This document shows positions 48,251 to 56,884 of a stretch of DNA of 64,000 nt, piece by piece. The position numbers and the translations under genes are program-made. The DNA is from Pseudomonas sp. gcc21 (GTDB lineage Bacteria > Pseudomonadota > Gammaproteobacteria > Pseudomonadales > Pseudomonadaceae): contig NZ_CP051625.1 in NCBI RefSeq assembly GCF_012844345.1, positions 2,542,001-2,606,000 of the forward strand. The letters run 5' to 3'. The notes under the pieces were generated by a model. The model saw only the letters and a list, made by a program, of their open reading frames with translations, searched no databases and was not told the origin of the DNA. The stretch's first letter is position 1. Every line of letters starts with the position of its first letter.

Positions 48251-49624
48251 ATGAGCACTGAAAACACTTACACCACAGCGCAACTTCAGGCGCTGGACAC
48301 TGCGCACTATCTGCACCCTTTCACCGATCACAAGGATTTAGGCGAGCGCGGGACGCGGATCATTGAGCGCGCCGAGGGTGTCTATCTGTGGGACAGTGAA
48401 GGCCGCCAGATTCTGGACGCCATGGCCGGTCTGTGGTGCGTCAATATCGGTTACGGCCGTACCGAGCTGGCCGAAGCCGCTTTCAAGCAGATGATAGAGC
48501 TGCCCTATTACAACAGCTTCTTCCAATGCGCCAATCCGCCCGCGGTGAAACTTGCTGCGGCGATTGCCGAGCTGGCGCCGCAGCACATGAACCACGTGTT
48601 TTTTACCGGTTCAGGTTCAGAAGCCAACGACACCGTGCTGCGCATGGTTCGGCGTTATTGGGATCTCAAGGGCAAGCCCGGCAAAAAGACCGTCATCGGC
48701 CGGGTAAATGGCTATCACGGCTCGACCGTTGCGGCCGCAAGCCTGGGTGGCATGGCGCCCATGCACGCCCAGGGCGATCTGCCGATCCCCGGCATCGTTC
48801 ATATTCCCCAGCCGTACTGGTTCGAAGAAGGCGGCGACATGACGCCGGACGAGTTCGGGATCTGGGCCGCGCGGCAGCTCGAGGAAAAGATCCGTGAGCT
48901 GGGCGAGGATAAGGTCGCAGCCTTTATCGCCGAGCCCATTCAGGGCGCGGGCGGCGTAATCATCCCACCGGCAACCTACTGGCCCGAGATCAAGCGCATC
49001 CTCGCCGAACACGACATTCTACTGGTGGTCGATGAAGTCATCTGCGGGTTCGGGCGCACCGGTGAATGGTTCGGCAGTCAGCATTTCGATCTCGAGCCTG
49101 ATCTGATGCCAATCGCCAAGGGCATGACCTCGGGTTATCTGCCGATGGGCGGCGTGGTCGTCGGTGACCGGGTCGCACGCACCCTGATCGACGAGGGCGG
49201 CGAATTCTTCCACGGCTACACCTATTCAGGCCACCCGGTCGCTGCTGCGGTGGCGCTGGAAAATCTGCGCATCCTGCGCGACGAGAAGATCGTCGATTAC
49301 GTGAAAAACGAAGCGGCACCCTATTTGCAGAAAAAGATCGCCGAGCTGGCCGAGCACCGGCTGGTGGGTGAAGTGCGCGGCACAGGCCTGCTCGGAGCTA
49401 TCGAGCTGGTGAAGAACAAGGCCACTCGCGAGCGGTTTGCCGACAAAGGCAGCACCGGCTCGCTCTGCCGGGACATTTGTGTCAGTAATGGCCTGGTGAT
49501 GCGCGCCGTGGGCGATACCATGATCATGTCGCCACCGCTGGTGATCAGTATTGGCGAGATCGACGAGCTGGTAGGCTTGATCTGGCGCTGTCTGGATCTG
49601 ACGGCCGAACAATTAGGGGGTTGA
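48251..49624 (+). CDS. spuC: Putrescine-pyruvate aminotransferase SpuC
   Basis: SpuC transfers an amino group from putrescine (and related polyamines) to pyruvate, using PLP. The 457-residue class III aminotransferase has the PLP lysine Lys290 (LMPIAKGMTSGYLPMGG), the phosphate-binding VFFTGSGSEANDTVLRM, and VVDEVICGFGRTGEWFG with the pyridine-binding Asp. The N-terminus DTAHYLHPFTDHKDLGERGT is typical of the SpuC subgroup. A GAGGGG site precedes the ATG. It is followed by the uptake genes after a 218-base gap. Confidence 0.95.
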   Translation: MSTENTYTTAQLQALDTAHYLHPFTDHKDLGERGTRIIERAEGVYLWDSEGRQILDAMAGLWCVNIGYGRTELAEAAFKQMIELPYYNSFFQCANPPAVKLAAAIAELAPQHMNHVFFTGSGSEANDTVLRMVRRYWDLKGKPGKKTVIGRVNGYHGSTVAAASLGGMAPMHAQGDLPIPGIVHIPQPYWFEEGGDMTPDEFGIWAARQLEEKIRELGEDKVAAFIAEPIQGAGGVIIPPATYWPEIKRILAEHDILLVVDEVICGFGRTGEWFGSQHFDLEPDLMPIAKGMTSGYLPMGGVVVGDRVARTLIDEGGEFFHGYTYSGHPVAAAVALENLRILRDEKIVDYVKNEAAPYLQKKIAELAEHRLVGEVRGTGLLGAIELVKNKATRERFADKGSTGSLCRDICVSNGLVMRAVGDTMIMSPPLVISIGEIDELVGLIWRCLDLTAEQLGG

Positions 49625-49700
49625 TATAAGCCGTCGACTATCCGAACACCGACGCGTCGAATAGAATTCGCCGCCCGGCCAGGCACTGTAAAAAAGCACG

Positions 49701-49788
49701 GAGCAGCTAATCTGCTCATTACTGGTTCGGTTAGCGTGCAAACTGAAGCGGTGGAAAGGAATTGATAATCGAGCCAGGGCAGCTGCCC
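49701..49788. promoter_or_regulatory. Palindromic control region between spuC and the transporter genes
   Basis: The 218-base gap holds a GAGCAG-5-CTGCTC hairpin (49701-49717) and a perfect 12-base palindrome GGGCAGCTGCCC (49777-49788). A TATAAC box follows at 49793-49798 with no good -35. It may be an operator or promoter region for the importer; this is inference. Confidence 0.35.
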
Positions 49789-49842
49789 GGCTTATAACAA
49801 GGCAGGCAACATACTGTGGCTGGAGCCTGCACAGGAGGCGCT

Positions 49843-50946
49843 ATGAAAAACTCGGTACAAAAAACGTTTCTGGCCCTGGCTACTGCTGCCCTGCTTGGTG
49901 GCGCTGCGACTGCGCAGGCGAACGGACAACTGAAAGTCTTCAACTGGTCCGATTATATCGCCGAAGACACCATCGCCAATTTCGAGAAGGAAACCGGCAT
50001 TGACGTCAGCTACGACGTCTATGACTCCAACGAAGTGCTTGATGCCCGTCTGCTGACAGGCCGCTCAGGCTTCGATCTGGTGGTGCCCTCCAACCACTTT
50101 CTCAGCAAACAGATTGATGCCGGCGTCTACATGGAGCTGGATCATGACAAGCTGCCGAACATGAAGCACCTCGACCCGCTATTGATGGAACAGATAGAAA
50201 GCATCGACCCGGGCAGCAAGCACTCTATCCCCTACATGTGGGGCACAAACGGCATCGGCTACAACGTCGAGAAGGTCAAAGCCGTGCTGGGTGACGATGC
50301 GCCTGTCGATTCCTGGGATCTGGTTTTCAAGCCTGAGGTGGCCAGCAAACTGGCCAGCTGCGGCATTACCATGCTCGACTCCGGCGATGACATGATCACC
50401 TCCGCGCTCGGCTATCTGCGCCTGGATCCGAACAGTACCGACAAGGACGACCTGAAAAAGGCCGAAGATCTGCTATTGAGCGTGCGTGAGTCGGTTCGCT
50501 ACTTCCATTCCTCGCGCTACATCAGTGACCTCGCCAATGGCGACATCTGTGTGGCTGTCGGCTTTTCCGGTGATGTATTCCAGGCCGCTGCCCGTGCAGA
50601 AGAAGTGAACAACAACGTGAATATCGCCTATACCATTCCGAAGGAAGGCACACAGCTGTGGTTCGACATGATGGCGATTCCGAAGGATGCGCCCAATCCG
50701 GACAACGCACACACCTTCATCAATTACATCCTGCGCCCTGACGTCGTCGCGCCGATCACTGACTACGTCGCCTATGCCAACCCGAACAAGGCTGCCAACG
50801 AGTTGATCGACGCCGAAATCCTCAATGATCCGGCCATCTATCCGACCGAGGAAGTCATGCAGAAGCTGTATGTTGCCGAACCGCGTCCGTTGGCGGCGCA
50901 ACGGATCATCACCCGCTCCTGGAACCGGATCAAATCCGGTCGCTGA
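49843..50946 (+). CDS. spuD: Polyamine ABC transporter substrate-binding protein (SpuD/PotF-like)
   Basis: This periplasmic binding protein delivers putrescine or spermidine to the importer. The 367-residue protein has a Sec signal peptide (MKNSVQKTFLALATAALLGG, cleavage near AQA). Mature PotF/PotD features follow: LKVFNWSDYIAEDTIANFEKE, GFDLVVPSNHFLSKQIDAG, YMWGTNGIGYN and ICVAVGFSGDVFQAA. AGGAGG lies six bases upstream of the ATG. P. aeruginosa has two such genes here (spuD and spuE); only one is present. Whether it prefers putrescine or spermidine cannot be told from motifs alone. Confidence 0.93.
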   Translation: MKNSVQKTFLALATAALLGGAATAQANGQLKVFNWSDYIAEDTIANFEKETGIDVSYDVYDSNEVLDARLLTGRSGFDLVVPSNHFLSKQIDAGVYMELDHDKLPNMKHLDPLLMEQIESIDPGSKHSIPYMWGTNGIGYNVEKVKAVLGDDAPVDSWDLVFKPEVASKLASCGITMLDSGDDMITSALGYLRLDPNSTDKDDLKKAEDLLLSVRESVRYFHSSRYISDLANGDICVAVGFSGDVFQAAARAEEVNNNVNIAYTIPKEGTQLWFDMMAIPKDAPNPDNAHTFINYILRPDVVAPITDYVAYANPNKAANELIDAEILNDPAIYPTEEVMQKLYVAEPRPLAAQRIITRSWNRIKSGR

Positions 50947-51035
50947 GTCAGCACAGGCAGTGTTGAGGTCTGGTGCACAAACGCCAGGCCTCGACCTTGT
51001 AACGCCTTTATTCGATACCGAGCACGGAGAACACT

Positions 51036-52172
51036 ATGGTTGGCGCTGCAGGGGCCATGAAGCAGGCGATGGCCAAGGCCAAACCTGACGAATTCGTAAA
51101 GATCGAGCGGATCAGCAAACGCTTCGATGATGCCTTGGCGGTTGATGACGTCAGCCTGACGGTCAACCGAGGCGAGATTTTTGCCTTGCTCGGCGGGTCC
51201 GGCTCCGGCAAATCCACCTTGCTGCGAATGCTTGCCGGCTTCGAGCGGCCCACCGAAGGCCGGGTTATCCTCGATGGTCAGGATCTGACCGATCTGCCGC
51301 CGCACAAGCGGCCAATCAACATGATGTTCCAGTCCTATGCGCTATTCCCGCATATGACTGTCGAGCAGAACATTGCCTTTGGTCTGAAGCAGGACAAGAT
51401 GTCGAAGGCTGACATCCAGGACCGCGTGGCCGAAATGCTCAAGCTGGTCCGCATGAGCGAATATGCAGGACGCAAACCGCACCGGCTTTCGGGCGGTCAG
51501 CGTCAGCGCGTGGCCCTGGCGCGTTCGCTCGCCAAAAGCCCCAAGTTGCTGCTGCTGGACGAGCCGATGGGCGCACTGGACAAGAAGCTGCGCTCGCAAA
51601 TGCAACTGGAGCTGGTCGAGATCATCGAGCGCGTCGGCGTAACCTGCATCATGGTGACCCATGACCAGGAAGAAGCCATGACCATGGCTCAGCGTATCGC
51701 CATCATGCATCAGGGCTGGATTGCCCAGGTCGGCACGCCGATGGATATCTACGAAAGTCCGGCCAGTCGTCACGTGGCCGAGTTTGTAGGCAGCGTGAAT
51801 ATTTTCGAGGGCGAGCTGACGGTCGACATGGAAGACCACGCCATTATCGAATGTCCGCAACTGGACCGGCCCATCTATATCGGCCACGGCATCAGTACCC
51901 GGGCAGAAGACCGGCACACCATTTTTGCCCTGCGTCCGGAGAAGGTCTGGGTCAGCCCTGACAAGCCCGACCAGGAATATAACTGGGCGCACGGCGAAGT
52001 ACATGACATCGCCTATCTCGGCGGACATTCGGTGTACTACATCAAGCTCGACAGCGGCCTGATCGTGCAAGCGTTCTTTGCCAACTCCGAACGGCGCATG
52101 ACGCGCATGACCTGGGATGACAAGGTCTACATCAGCTGGGAAAACGATAGCGGGGTCGTCCTGCCCTCATGA
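51036..52172 (+). CDS. spuF: Polyamine ABC transporter ATP-binding protein (SpuF/PotG)
   Basis: This cytoplasmic ATPase powers polyamine import. The 378-residue protein has Walker [10 protein letters not shown] (from residue 53), Q-loop [12 protein letters not shown], signature [16 protein letters not shown], Walker [13 protein letters not shown] and switch His in [15 protein letters not shown]-terminal TOBE domain follows ([23 protein letters not shown]). A GGAG site lies eight bases before the start. It follows the binding protein by 89 bases, and its stop overlaps the next gene by ATGA. Confidence 0.96.
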   Translation: MVGAAGAMKQAMAKAKPDEFVKIERISKRFDDALAVDDVSLTVNRGEIFALLGGSGSGKSTLLRMLAGFERPTEGRVILDGQDLTDLPPHKRPINMMFQSYALFPHMTVEQNIAFGLKQDKMSKADIQDRVAEMLKLVRMSEYAGRKPHRLSGGQRQRVALARSLAKSPKLLLLDEPMGALDKKLRSQMQLELVEIIERVGVTCIMVTHDQEEAMTMAQRIAIMHQGWIAQVGTPMDIYESPASRHVAEFVGSVNIFEGELTVDMEDHAIIECPQLDRPIYIGHGISTRAEDRHTIFALRPEKVWVSPDKPDQEYNWAHGEVHDIAYLGGHSVYYIKLDSGLIVQAFFANSERRMTRMTWDDKVYISWENDSGVVLPS

Positions 52173-53074
52173 GCAAGCTGACGTCCCGCCTTCTGCCAAC
52201 CGGTCGCTTCTGGGTTATCAGCGCTCCCTACCTGTGGCTGGGCCTGTTTTTCCTGCTGCCCTTCGCCATCGTGTTGAAGATCAGCTTTTCTGAAGCGGCG
52301 ATCGCCATACCGCCCTATCAGCCTTTGCTGGAGTACGCCGAACAGTCGCTGAGCATCGCGATCAACCTCGGTAACTACATTTTCCTCAGCGAGGACTCGT
52401 TGTATTACGCGGCTTATCTTGGCTCGCTGAAAATTGCCCTGTTTTCGACGCTGATCTGCCTGGTCCTGGGCTATCCGATGGCGTATGCCATTACCCGCGC
52501 CCCGCGGGACAAACAGCTGATCTACCTGTTGCTGATCATGATGCCGACGTGGACTGCCATACTGATTCGCGTATACGCCTGGATGGGCATCCTGAGTACC
52601 AATGGATTGCTCAACTCGACGCTGATGTGGGCCGGCCTGATCGACTCGCCGCTGCAGATTCTCAACACCGACGCGGCGGTCTATATCGGCGTTGTGTACG
52701 CTTATTTGCCATTCATGATCCTGCCGCTCTACGCCAACCTCATCAAGCATGACAACACGCTACTCGAAGCCGCCATGGATCTCGGCGCGGGCAAGATCAA
52801 GGCCTTCTGGAAGATCACCGTCCCGCTATCCAGGAGCGGCATCATTGCCGGCTCCATGCTGGTGTTCATTCCGGTGGTCGGCGAGTTTGTGGTGCCCGAA
52901 TTGCTGGGTGGACCGGAGACCCTGATGATTGGCCGCGTACTCTGGCAGGAATTCTTCAACAACCGTGACTGGCCGGTGGCGTCCGCGCTGGCGATCGTCA
53001 TGCTTGCGTTGCTGCTGATTCCGATCATCCTCTTTCATTACAACCAGTCACGGGCCATGGAGCGCAACGCATGA
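52169..53074 (+). CDS. spuG: Polyamine ABC transporter permease (SpuG/PotH)
   Basis: One of the two membrane channels of the importer, 301 residues with six predicted membrane segments (first YLWLGLFFLLPFAIVLKISF). It has the binding-protein-dependent transport EAA-type motif in LLEAAMDLGAGKIKAFWKIT, and PLSRSGIIAGSMLVFIPVVGEFVVPELLGG, which is characteristic of PotH. It starts within the stop of the ATPase gene and ends within the start of the second permease, so the three are translationally coupled. Confidence 0.95.
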   Translation: MSKLTSRLLPTGRFWVISAPYLWLGLFFLLPFAIVLKISFSEAAIAIPPYQPLLEYAEQSLSIAINLGNYIFLSEDSLYYAAYLGSLKIALFSTLICLVLGYPMAYAITRAPRDKQLIYLLLIMMPTWTAILIRVYAWMGILSTNGLLNSTLMWAGLIDSPLQILNTDAAVYIGVVYAYLPFMILPLYANLIKHDNTLLEAAMDLGAGKIKAFWKITVPLSRSGIIAGSMLVFIPVVGEFVVPELLGGPETLMIGRVLWQEFFNNRDWPVASALAIVMLALLLIPIILFHYNQSRAMERNA

Positions 53075-53901
53075 ACCGGCGTCCAGCATTCTCCACTGGC
53101 GTACTCTGGCTGGGCCTGTTGTTCATCTATCTGCCGATGGTGATCCTGGTCATCTATTCGTTCAACGCCTCGCGACTGGTAACAGTCTGGGGCGGTTGGT
53201 CGATCCACTGGTATATCGGCCTGCTGGACAACACCGCCTTGATGAACGCGGTGAAGCGCAGTCTGCAGATTGCCTTCTTCACCGCCACCGCCGCGGTGGC
53301 GCTGGGCACCCTGGCGGCCTTCGCCATGACCCGCATCAAGCGCTTCCGTGGTCGCACCCTGTTCTCCGGTCTGGTCACAGCGCCGCTGGTCATGCCTGAG
53401 GTGATTACCGGTCTTTCGCTGTTGTTGCTGTTCGTGGCCATGGCCCAGGCCGTGGGCTGGCCGGCTGAGCGAGGCATGGTGACCATATGGATCGCCCACA
53501 CCACCTTTGCCACTTCCTATGTGGCCATTGTGGTCAGCAGCCGACTCGGGGAAATCGATCAGTCAGTGGAGGAGGCGGCGCTGGATCTTGGCTGTCCGCC
53601 ATGGAAGACCTTCCTGCAGATCACGGTACCGATGATTGCGCCGTCGATTGCCGCGGGTTGGTTGCTGGCGTTTTCCCTGTCGCTGGATGATCTGGTACTC
53701 GCCAGCTTTGTGTCGGGGCCCGGCGCCACCACCCTGCCGATGGAGGTGTTCTCATCAGTGCGGCTGGGCGTCAAACCTGAAATCAATGCCATCGCCAGCG
53801 TGATCCTGCTGGCTGTCGCGCTCTGCACTCTGCTCGCCTGGCTCATTGTACGCAGCGCCGACCGGCGAGCCCGCGGCGCACGGAAAGACCTGCGAGCCTG
53901 A
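53071..53901 (+). CDS. spuH: Polyamine ABC transporter permease (SpuH/PotI)
   Basis: The partner permease, 276 residues with six membrane segments (starting GVLWLGLLFIYLPMVILVIY). The cytoplasmic coupling motif reads VEEAALDLGCPPWKTFLQITVP. The PotI-type text APSIAAGWLLAFSLSLDDLVLASFVSGPGATTLP is visible in parts of the same loop. It overlaps spuG by ATGA and is the last gene of the importer operon. The next gene is a TetR regulator 110 bases on. Confidence 0.95.
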   Translation: MNRRPAFSTGVLWLGLLFIYLPMVILVIYSFNASRLVTVWGGWSIHWYIGLLDNTALMNAVKRSLQIAFFTATAAVALGTLAAFAMTRIKRFRGRTLFSGLVTAPLVMPEVITGLSLLLLFVAMAQAVGWPAERGMVTIWIAHTTFATSYVAIVVSSRLGEIDQSVEEAALDLGCPPWKTFLQITVPMIAPSIAAGWLLAFSLSLDDLVLASFVSGPGATTLPMEVFSSVRLGVKPEINAIASVILLAVALCTLLAWLIVRSADRRARGARKDLRA

Positions 53902-53929
53902 CCCGTCAATGCGGCTGCCACCGGCCTCA

Positions 53930-53963
53930 CGCAGATGTGGATGACCGGCAATGCACATCTGCG
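53930..53963. repeat. Inverted repeat between spuH and the TetR gene
   Basis: CGCAGATGTG and CACATCTGCG pair perfectly over 10 bp around a 14-base loop. There is no T-run. It could end the importer transcript or be a binding site for the TetR protein encoded 48 bases downstream. Confidence 0.45.
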
Positions 53964-54011
53964 CTGACGTGGGGGCTGCACCCATCGGGTGTTTGCCTTT
54001 AGAATGCGCAA

Positions 54012-54617
54012 ATGAACAGTCATTCGAAGGGAAACAAGGCACCACGGCCACGGATAAAGGACAAGCGTAGCGCGATCCTTCGCGCTGCGCTGACCGTATT
54101 TGCCGAAGGTGGTGTCAATGGCGTGCCCATGCCTACGCTTGCCGAACAAGCCGGTGTCGGGACCGGTACTATCTACCGCTACTTCGTCAGCAAAGAGGTG
54201 TTGGTCAACGAGCTGTTCCGTGAAGAAAAGCTCGCGATGAGCAAACGCCTTTATGGCCAGCTGGACGACACCCTCAACCCTCAGCAGCAGTTTGCGGTCA
54301 TCTGGCAGCGCATGGTCGAATTCACCCGGGAAGCGCCCGACTCCTATCGCTTCATGGAGCTACAGGACCACCGGCCGTATCTCGATCAGGCCAGCCGCGA
54401 ACTCGAACGCAAGATACTCGCCCCCGTCCTGGCCTATTACCGCAGCATGCAAAACAAGGGCACCTACCGCAGCGATATCCGCGCCGAGGTATTGATGGCG
54501 CTGGTGTGGGGTGCCTTCGTCAATATGATGAAGGCTGAGCGCGACGGCTACCTGCGATTGGATCTGGCCGATATCGAGGCCGCCCGGGATGCCTGCTGGA
54601 GCTTGTGTACCGGGTGA
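54012..54617 (+). CDS. TetR/AcrR family transcriptional regulator
   Basis: The 201-residue protein has a TetR-type helix-turn-helix (residues about 15-65: RSAILRAALTVFAEGGVNGV, PTLAEQAGVGTGTIYRYFVSKEVLVNELF) and a helical ligand domain whose pocket I cannot assign. No ribosome binding site precedes the ATG, and a TAGAAT box (54000-54005) is so close that transcripts may start at the ATG. It lies between the polyamine importer and a class V aminotransferase; either could be its target. AguR of P. aeruginosa is also TetR-type, but I see no specific reason to equate the two. Confidence 0.88.
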   Translation: MNSHSKGNKAPRPRIKDKRSAILRAALTVFAEGGVNGVPMPTLAEQAGVGTGTIYRYFVSKEVLVNELFREEKLAMSKRLYGQLDDTLNPQQQFAVIWQRMVEFTREAPDSYRFMELQDHRPYLDQASRELERKILAPVLAYYRSMQNKGTYRSDIRAEVLMALVWGAFVNMMKAERDGYLRLDLADIEAARDACWSLCTG

Positions 54618-54917
54618 TATTTCGGCCCGGCTCGGCGGGCTGCTGTTGGGTCGAGCGGTGAGAGCTGGGGGCTGGGGTTCCTTGGGGTTGGCGTGCGCCT
54701 GCGCGCCGACAGGGCTGGCTTGGCAGGTATCGCGCATCGTCTCGGCGCGATCGCGGATTCACCGACCACGTCTCAGGCGTGTCCGTTAATTGCCCGGCAA
54801 ACCAGAACGGCGCGGTTGAGCATCCCCGATAAATCATCGGTCAGATCAGGTAGCATAGGATCTTTGGCGCGCCGGCTGTGTTCGGCGCAACCTTCCGCCT
54901 GATTTGGAGAACCTGCC
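54618..54917. other. Non-coding gap of 300 bases
   Basis: Between the TetR gene and the aminotransferase I see no credible gene. The first half is G-rich. A small CCGAT-5-ATCGG hairpin lies near 54833 and a possible -10-like CATAGGAT near 54853. Confidence 0.4.
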
Positions 54918-56042
54918 GTGTCCAGCCTGCACCCAAGCGTCGATCCCGACGGTCTGCTTGAATATTCTGTGGTTTTCACCGACCGCTCGCTCAACCACAT
55001 GTCCACCACCTTTCAGCAGGTCATGCGGGACATTTCCGGCACTCTCAAGGACGTCTACCAGGCCGCCGGTGTCGCGGTCGTGCCGGGTGGCGGCACCTAT
55101 GGCATGGAAGCAGTCGCCCGCCAGTTTGCCCAGGACAAGCGCTGTCTGGTTATCCGCAACGGCTGGTTCAGCTATCGGTGGAGTCAGATCTTCGAAGCGG
55201 CCCGGTTGCCCGCCGAAGAGATCGTGCTGAAAGCGCAGCAAACCGGCACCGACGAACAGTCCCCCTTTGCCCCTGCGCCAATCGAAGAAGTGGTGGCGAC
55301 GATCCGCGAGCGCAAACCGGATCTGGTATTCGCCCCTCATGTGGAAACCGCTTCAGGCATCGTTCTGCCGGACGATTACCTGCGCGCAGTGGCCGATGCG
55401 GTACACGAAGTGGGTGGTCTGTTTGTACTGGACTGCGTGGCCTCCGGCACCCTCTGGGTCGACATGCAGGCGTGTGGCATCGACGTATTGATCAGCGCTC
55501 CGCAGAAGGGCTGGAGCGCCTCGCCCTGCAGCGCGCTGGTCATGTTCAGCCCGCTGGCGCTCGAGCGCATCGCCGATACGGCCAGCAACAGCTTCGCCTG
55601 TGATCTGAAGAAATGGCTGCAGATCATGCAAGCCTATGAGAACGGCGGCCATGCCTATCACGCCACGCTGCCCACCGATGCGTTGAAGCAGTTCCGCGAC
55701 ACCATGCTGGAAACCCGCGATTACGGCTTCGACAAGGTCAAGCAGGAGCAGTTAGCACTGGGCAAGGCGGTTCGAGCGCTGCTTGCCGAGAAGGGTTTCA
55801 AGAGCATTGCTGCAGAGGGCTTCGAAGCGCCTGGCGTGGTCGTCAGCTATACCACCGACGATGGCATCCAGAGCGGCAAGGCCTTCATCGAGCATGGCCT
55901 GCAGACCGCATCAGGTGTGCCACTGATGTGCGACGAACCGGCCAGCTTCAAGACCTTCCGCATCGGCCTGTTCGGTCTGGACAAGCTGCACAATGTTGAG
56001 CAAACCGTTGCCAGGCTGCGCGAAGCGTTAGAGCGGCTGTAA
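54918..56042 (+). CDS. Class V aminotransferase (alanine-glyoxylate/serine-glyoxylate type)
   Basis: This PLP enzyme has 374 residues and a GTG start with GGAG eight bases before it. The PLP lysine is Lys197 in LISAPQKGWSASPCSALVM, and the phosphate-site text is GGGTYGMEAVARQFA. LFVLDCVASGTLWVDMQACG carries the pyridine-binding Asp. This is the fold of alanine-glyoxylate and related aminotransferases; amino donor and acceptor cannot be read from the sequence. It stands alone behind the TetR gene, which may regulate it. A link with polyamine breakdown is possible but unsupported. Confidence 0.82.
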   Translation: MSSLHPSVDPDGLLEYSVVFTDRSLNHMSTTFQQVMRDISGTLKDVYQAAGVAVVPGGGTYGMEAVARQFAQDKRCLVIRNGWFSYRWSQIFEAARLPAEEIVLKAQQTGTDEQSPFAPAPIEEVVATIRERKPDLVFAPHVETASGIVLPDDYLRAVADAVHEVGGLFVLDCVASGTLWVDMQACGIDVLISAPQKGWSASPCSALVMFSPLALERIADTASNSFACDLKKWLQIMQAYENGGHAYHATLPTDALKQFRDTMLETRDYGFDKVKQEQLALGKAVRALLAEKGFKSIAAEGFEAPGVVVSYTTDDGIQSGKAFIEHGLQTASGVPLMCDEPASFKTFRIGLFGLDKLHNVEQTVARLREALERL

Positions 56043-56077
56043 CAAACACAGAGGAAGCCGCAATGGCTTCCTCTGAT

Positions 56078-56794
56078 CTATTTTGGCGGGTGCGCGACGA
56101 TATCTTCCATCTTCAGGCCCGTCAGGCCATGAATCGTCCGCCAGAGATAGAACAGTATCGCCATCATCATGACCATCGAAGGAATGGCTATCACCGGATA
56201 GCTGACCAGGGTCATGCGCCCCAACTCCTCATTGAACGCGCTGGTCCCCGCCGGGCTGACCACTATCCATTTGGCCAGGGTGTAATTGGCCAGAGAGGAG
56301 AAAAAGAAGGTGCCCGCCAGAAAGTAGGTTGCTTTCAACAGGCGCAATTCGAATATATCCATCAGCCCACGTTCTTCCAGCCGCTCATTGACGCGGCGCA
56401 CATTCAACACCCTGTCGTTGTAGAGCAGTGTACGAATCAGCGGATAGGATGTGCGGGTCGACACCAGCACGGCAACACCAATCAAGCCCGGCACCGCCGC
56501 TTCCTTGATCGCCAGCCATTTGGGGTCCAGCTCCATCAGGCCGATACCACCAGTCAGAAATACACTGATCACGCCGAGCATGGCGATGAAGTTGAATTTG
56601 CGATAGCGCACCAACTCGAACAGGCCCCAGCAGATGGGAAAGGCCAGTGCGAGAACCAATGCTTGCGCGGCGCCGAGGTCATCCTCACCACTGAACTTCA
56701 TCAGTATCACCGATGGGATAACGATACTGACCAGTAGATCGACCATCGGCCGGGGTTTGTGCTGCGGTATTTTCTCTTGTGTTACGTCGGTCAT
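56078..56794 (-). CDS. VC0807-family multi-pass membrane protein
   Basis: The 238-residue protein has about six membrane segments (for example LLVSIVIPSVILMKFSG, AQALVLALAFPICWGLFELV, FIAMLGVISVFLTGGIGLME, TYFLAGTFFFSSLANYTLA and VSYPVIAIPSMVMMMAILFYLW). The pattern SYPLIRTLLYNDRVLNVRRVNERLEERG between the halves fits the uncharacterised VC0807 family. No transport motif is seen. It is followed on the same strand by nothing and preceded by the Ca/Na antiporter gene further right. Function unknown. Confidence 0.7.
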   Translation of the reverse strand: MTDVTQEKIPQHKPRPMVDLLVSIVIPSVILMKFSGEDDLGAAQALVLALAFPICWGLFELVRYRKFNFIAMLGVISVFLTGGIGLMELDPKWLAIKEAAVPGLIGVAVLVSTRTSYPLIRTLLYNDRVLNVRRVNERLEERGLMDIFELRLLKATYFLAGTFFFSSLANYTLAKWIVVSPAGTSAFNEELGRMTLVSYPVIAIPSMVMMMAILFYLWRTIHGLTGLKMEDIVAHPPK

Positions 56795-56884
56795 GATGGC
56801 TCAGGCAGTTCCGGATGGTCTGGTCATGTTACACGGAACGCGCTCAGCACAGAGCCCGACCGGGCAGAATTTTAGCTCTGCCCG

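Noticed and set aside
49625..49842. Sigma-54 promoter upstream of spuD
   Set aside because: A GGCAC-like element is present but the matching TTGC element at the right spacing is absent.
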